DNA of 64,000 nucleotides from Roseovarius faecimaris. Lineage in GTDB: Bacteria > Pseudomonadota > Alphaproteobacteria > Rhodobacterales > Rhodobacteraceae. The first letter of the stretch is position 1. Every line of letters begins with the position of its first letter. Made by a program: the position numbers and the translations under genes. The stretch covers positions 3,478,501 through 3,542,500 of the forward strand of contig NZ_CP034348.1 in NCBI RefSeq assembly GCF_009762325.1, written 5' to 3'. Below the pieces are notes generated by a model, which did not search any database, was not told the origin of the DNA, and saw only the letters and a program-made list of their open reading frames with translations. Below, piece after piece: positions 62,144-64,000 of the stretch.

Positions 62144-63739
62144 ATGGCTCCCAAAGTACTCGTTTCCGACAAACTCTCCGAAACCGCCGTGCAGATCTTC
62201 CGCGATCGCGGCATCGACGTGGATTTCCAGCCCGACCTGGGCAAGGACAAGGACAAACTGGCCGAAGTGATCGGCCAGTATGACGGCCTTGCCATCCGCT
62301 CGGCCACCAAGGTCACCGAGAAGATCCTCGCCGCCGCGGACAACCTCAAGGTCATCGCACGCGCAGGCATCGGCACCGACAATATCGACAAGGACGCCGC
62401 GTCGAAAAAAGGCGTGATCGTCATGAACACGCCCTTCGGCAACATGATCACCACCGCCGAACACGCCATCGCGATGATGTTCGCCGTGGCGCGCCAGATC
62501 CCCGAGGCCAGCGCCTCGACCCATGCGGGCAAATGGGAGAAATCCAAGTTCATGGGGGTCGAGCTGACCTCCAAGACCCTCGGCGTGATCGGTGCCGGCA
62601 ATATCGGCGGGATCGTCTGCGACCGCGCACGCGGGCTGAAGATGAAGGTCATCGCCTATGACCCCTTCCTCAGCCAGGACAAGGCCGACAAGATGGGCGT
62701 GGAGAAGGTCGAGCTGGACGAGCTTCTGGCCCGCGCTGATTTCATCACCCTGCATGTGCCGCTGACCGACCAGACCCGCAACATCCTGAGCCGCGAGAAT
62801 CTGGAAAAGACCAAAAAAGGCGTGCGCATCATCAACTGCGCGCGGGGTGGCCTGGTCGATGAAGAGGCCCTGGCCGAGATGCTGCAATCCGGCCATGTGG
62901 CTGGCGCCGCCTTCGACGTGTTCAGCGTCGAACCCGCCACCGAAAACCCGCTCTTTAACCTGCCCAACGTGGTCGTCACCCCGCATCTGGGCGCGGCCAC
63001 CACCGAGGCGCAGGAAAACGTCGCCCTGCAGGTCGCCGAACAGATGTCGGATTATCTGCTGACCGGGGCTGTGACCAACGCGCTCAACATGCCCTCGGTC
63101 ACCGCCGAAGAGGCCAAGGTCATGGGCCCTTGGATCAAGCTTGCCGATCATGTGGGCAACTTCATCGGCCAGATGACCGATGAGCCGATCAAGGCGATCA
63201 ACATCCTCTATGACGGGGTTGTCAGTGAGATGAACCTCGACGCGCTGACCTGCGCCGCTGTCGCGGGCATCATGAAATCGGTGAACCCCGAGGTGAACAT
63301 GGTTTCCGCCCCCGTCGTGGCCAAGGAACGCGGGATCAAGATTTCGACCACCAAGCAGGACAAGTCGGGCGCCTTCGAGGGCTATATCAAGCTGACCGTC
63401 GTGACCGACCAGCGCGAGCGCTCGATCGGCGGCACGGTGTTCAGCGACGGCAAGCCGCGCTTCATCCAGATCAAGGGCATCAATATCGACGCCGAGATCG
63501 GGCGGCACATGCTCTACACCACCAATAATGACGAGCCGGGCATCATCGGCACCCTTGGCCAGACCATGGGCGAAAACGGTGTGAACATCGCCAACTTCAC
63601 CCTTGGCCGCTCGGCGGCGGGCGGTGAGGCGATTGCCCTGCTCTATGTGGACGCGCCGGTGCCTGCCGACGTGGTGGCCAAACTCAAGGCCACCGGCAAG
63701 TTCCAGCAGATCCGCGCGCTGGAATTCGACGTCACCTGA
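62144..63739 (+). CDS. serA: D-3-phosphoglycerate dehydrogenase, long form
   Basis: The 531-residue type I enzyme has the NAD motif GVIGAGNIGG, the catalytic INCARGGLVDEEAL (Arg), the Glu in FSVEPATENPL, and HLGAATTEAQ (His). An intervening ASB domain (about 320-450) and a C-terminal ACT domain starting HMLYTTNNDEPGIIGTLG suggest serine feedback control. It starts serine synthesis from 3-phosphoglycerate. Confidence 0.97.
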   Translation: MAPKVLVSDKLSETAVQIFRDRGIDVDFQPDLGKDKDKLAEVIGQYDGLAIRSATKVTEKILAAADNLKVIARAGIGTDNIDKDAASKKGVIVMNTPFGNMITTAEHAIAMMFAVARQIPEASASTHAGKWEKSKFMGVELTSKTLGVIGAGNIGGIVCDRARGLKMKVIAYDPFLSQDKADKMGVEKVELDELLARADFITLHVPLTDQTRNILSRENLEKTKKGVRIINCARGGLVDEEALAEMLQSGHVAGAAFDVFSVEPATENPLFNLPNVVVTPHLGAATTEAQENVALQVAEQMSDYLLTGAVTNALNMPSVTAEEAKVMGPWIKLADHVGNFIGQMTDEPIKAINILYDGVVSEMNLDALTCAAVAGIMKSVNPEVNMVSAPVVAKERGIKISTTKQDKSGAFEGYIKLTVVTDQRERSIGGTVFSDGKPRFIQIKGINIDAEIGRHMLYTTNNDEPGIIGTLGQTMGENGVNIANFTLGRSAAGGEAIALLYVDAPVPADVVAKLKATGKFQQIRALEFDVT

Positions 63740-63748
63740 GACGCGCGC

Positions 63749-63779
63749 CACCCGCCCCGGGGCCAAACCGGGGCGGGTG
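63749..63779 (+). terminator. Terminator of serC-serA
   Basis: CACCCGCCCCGG (63749-63760) pairs perfectly with CCGGGGCGGGTG (63768-63779), loop GGCCAAA, then ATCCTTTCTC. It begins ten bases after the serA stop. Confidence 0.88.
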
Positions 63780-63850
63780 ATCCTTTCTCGGCGGTTGCCT
63801 TTGCAATCCTGCGCCGTACTCTGAACCCAATCGTTTCAGAGGACCGCCCC

Positions 63851-64000
63851 ATGACCAAGCCCCGCGCCCGCGATCTGGGCATTCCGTTTGACGGCACCCC
63901 CGGCACGTTCAACGCCATCACCGACATTCCCGGCGTCGAGCTGGGCCAGACCACGCTCACCGCGGGCCCGGTGCGCACCGGCGTCACCGCCCTTCTGCCC
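63851..64000 (+). CDS. P1 family (DmpA-like) peptidase, 3' end cut by window edge
   Basis: Fifty codons are visible: MTKPRARDLGIPFDGTPGTF then NAITDIPGVELGQTTL, the standard opening of S58/DmpA-type aminopeptidases, which self-cleave to an active Ser nucleophile. The catalytic part is outside the window. ATG 63851 follows AGAGGACCGCCCC. Confidence 0.85.
   Translation, partial: MTKPRARDLGIPFDGTPGTFNAITDIPGVELGQTTLTAGPVRTGVTALLP

Noticed and set aside
60878-63766. A 962-codon open frame on the minus strand covering serC and serA
   Set aside because: It is a shadow of two strongly identified plus-strand genes; its product is His/Gly-rich as expected for antisense frames in GC-rich DNA.
1-64000. 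tRNA, rRNA, CRISPR, prophage or IS elements
   Set aside because: Scanning intergenic stretches showed no cloverleaf T-loop pattern, no repeat-spacer array, and no transposase, integrase or phage gene.

Overview
The window is a 64 kb stretch of a high-GC alphaproteobacterial chromosome, almost certainly Rhodobacterales (Roseobacter/Rhodobacter group). The grounds are the phaA/phaB pair, a serC-type leader RNA ahead of serC-serA, an FMN riboswitch ahead of a RibH2-type lumazine synthase, a two-gene copA-cueR operon, and many small conserved genes typical of that order. It is mostly core housekeeping DNA. I see no rRNA, tRNA, CRISPR array, prophage or intact insertion sequence. Both ends cut a gene (a DUF58 protein at the left, a P1-family peptidase at the right).

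Layout. 0-5.4 kb: MoxR/DUF58 pair, DUF1285 protein, hydroxypyruvate-isomerase-like enzyme, ZntB-like transporter, class III aminotransferase. 5.7-7.6 kb: an AT-rich accessory island holding a DUF262-HEPN two-gene operon with its own promoter, inserted beside an orphan Phd-like antitoxin whose partner frame is cut after 18 codons. 7.9-20.8 kb: polA, a zinc-finger protein, an ABC ATPase, a BacNav sodium channel, an M20 peptidase, nitronate monooxygenase, M23 protein, rpe, and an acyl-CoA ligase/phosphotransferase pair. 21-24.2 kb: the copper efflux operon with a MerR-type promoter. 24.4-29.1 kb: L,D-transpeptidase-like protein, rlmN, a small accessory patch of unknown genes (27.4-28.5 kb), tag. 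29.2-33.8 kb: an EAL phosphodiesterase, phaA, a secreted unknown protein, phaB, a LysR regulator. 33.9-45.5 kb: polyprenyl diphosphate synthase, ispE-TPR, ETF-QO, greA, MltB-type transglycosylase, WYL regulator/GST divergent pair. 45.5-53.7 kb: rnr, a dapE operon, an anchor-L/Hint pair, dapD. 54-64 kb: an isolated TadE/TadG pair, IalB protein, class 3 asparaginase, FMN riboswitch-ribH, and the serine pathway serB / serC-serA.

Functional links. serA, serC and serB together make serine from 3-phosphoglycerate. dapD and dapE are two steps of the succinylase branch of lysine/diaminopimelate synthesis. phaA and phaB convert acetyl-CoA to 3-hydroxybutyryl-CoA for PHB. copA and cueR form a self-regulated copper defence. 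ispE and the polyprenyl synthase serve isoprenoid and quinone synthesis, and ETF-QO feeds the quinone pool.

The strongest candidate for an undescribed system is the DUF262-HEPN operon: a ParB-like/GmrS-type sensor paired with a small R-X4-H HEPN RNase-like protein, with no HNH (DUF1524) nuclease. Other points of interest are three kinds of dispersed intergenic hairpin repeat sitting mostly at gene 3' ends, an in-frame TGA-ATG junction in the anchor/Hint pair, and a terminator hairpin that overlaps the stop codon of the convergent ialB gene.
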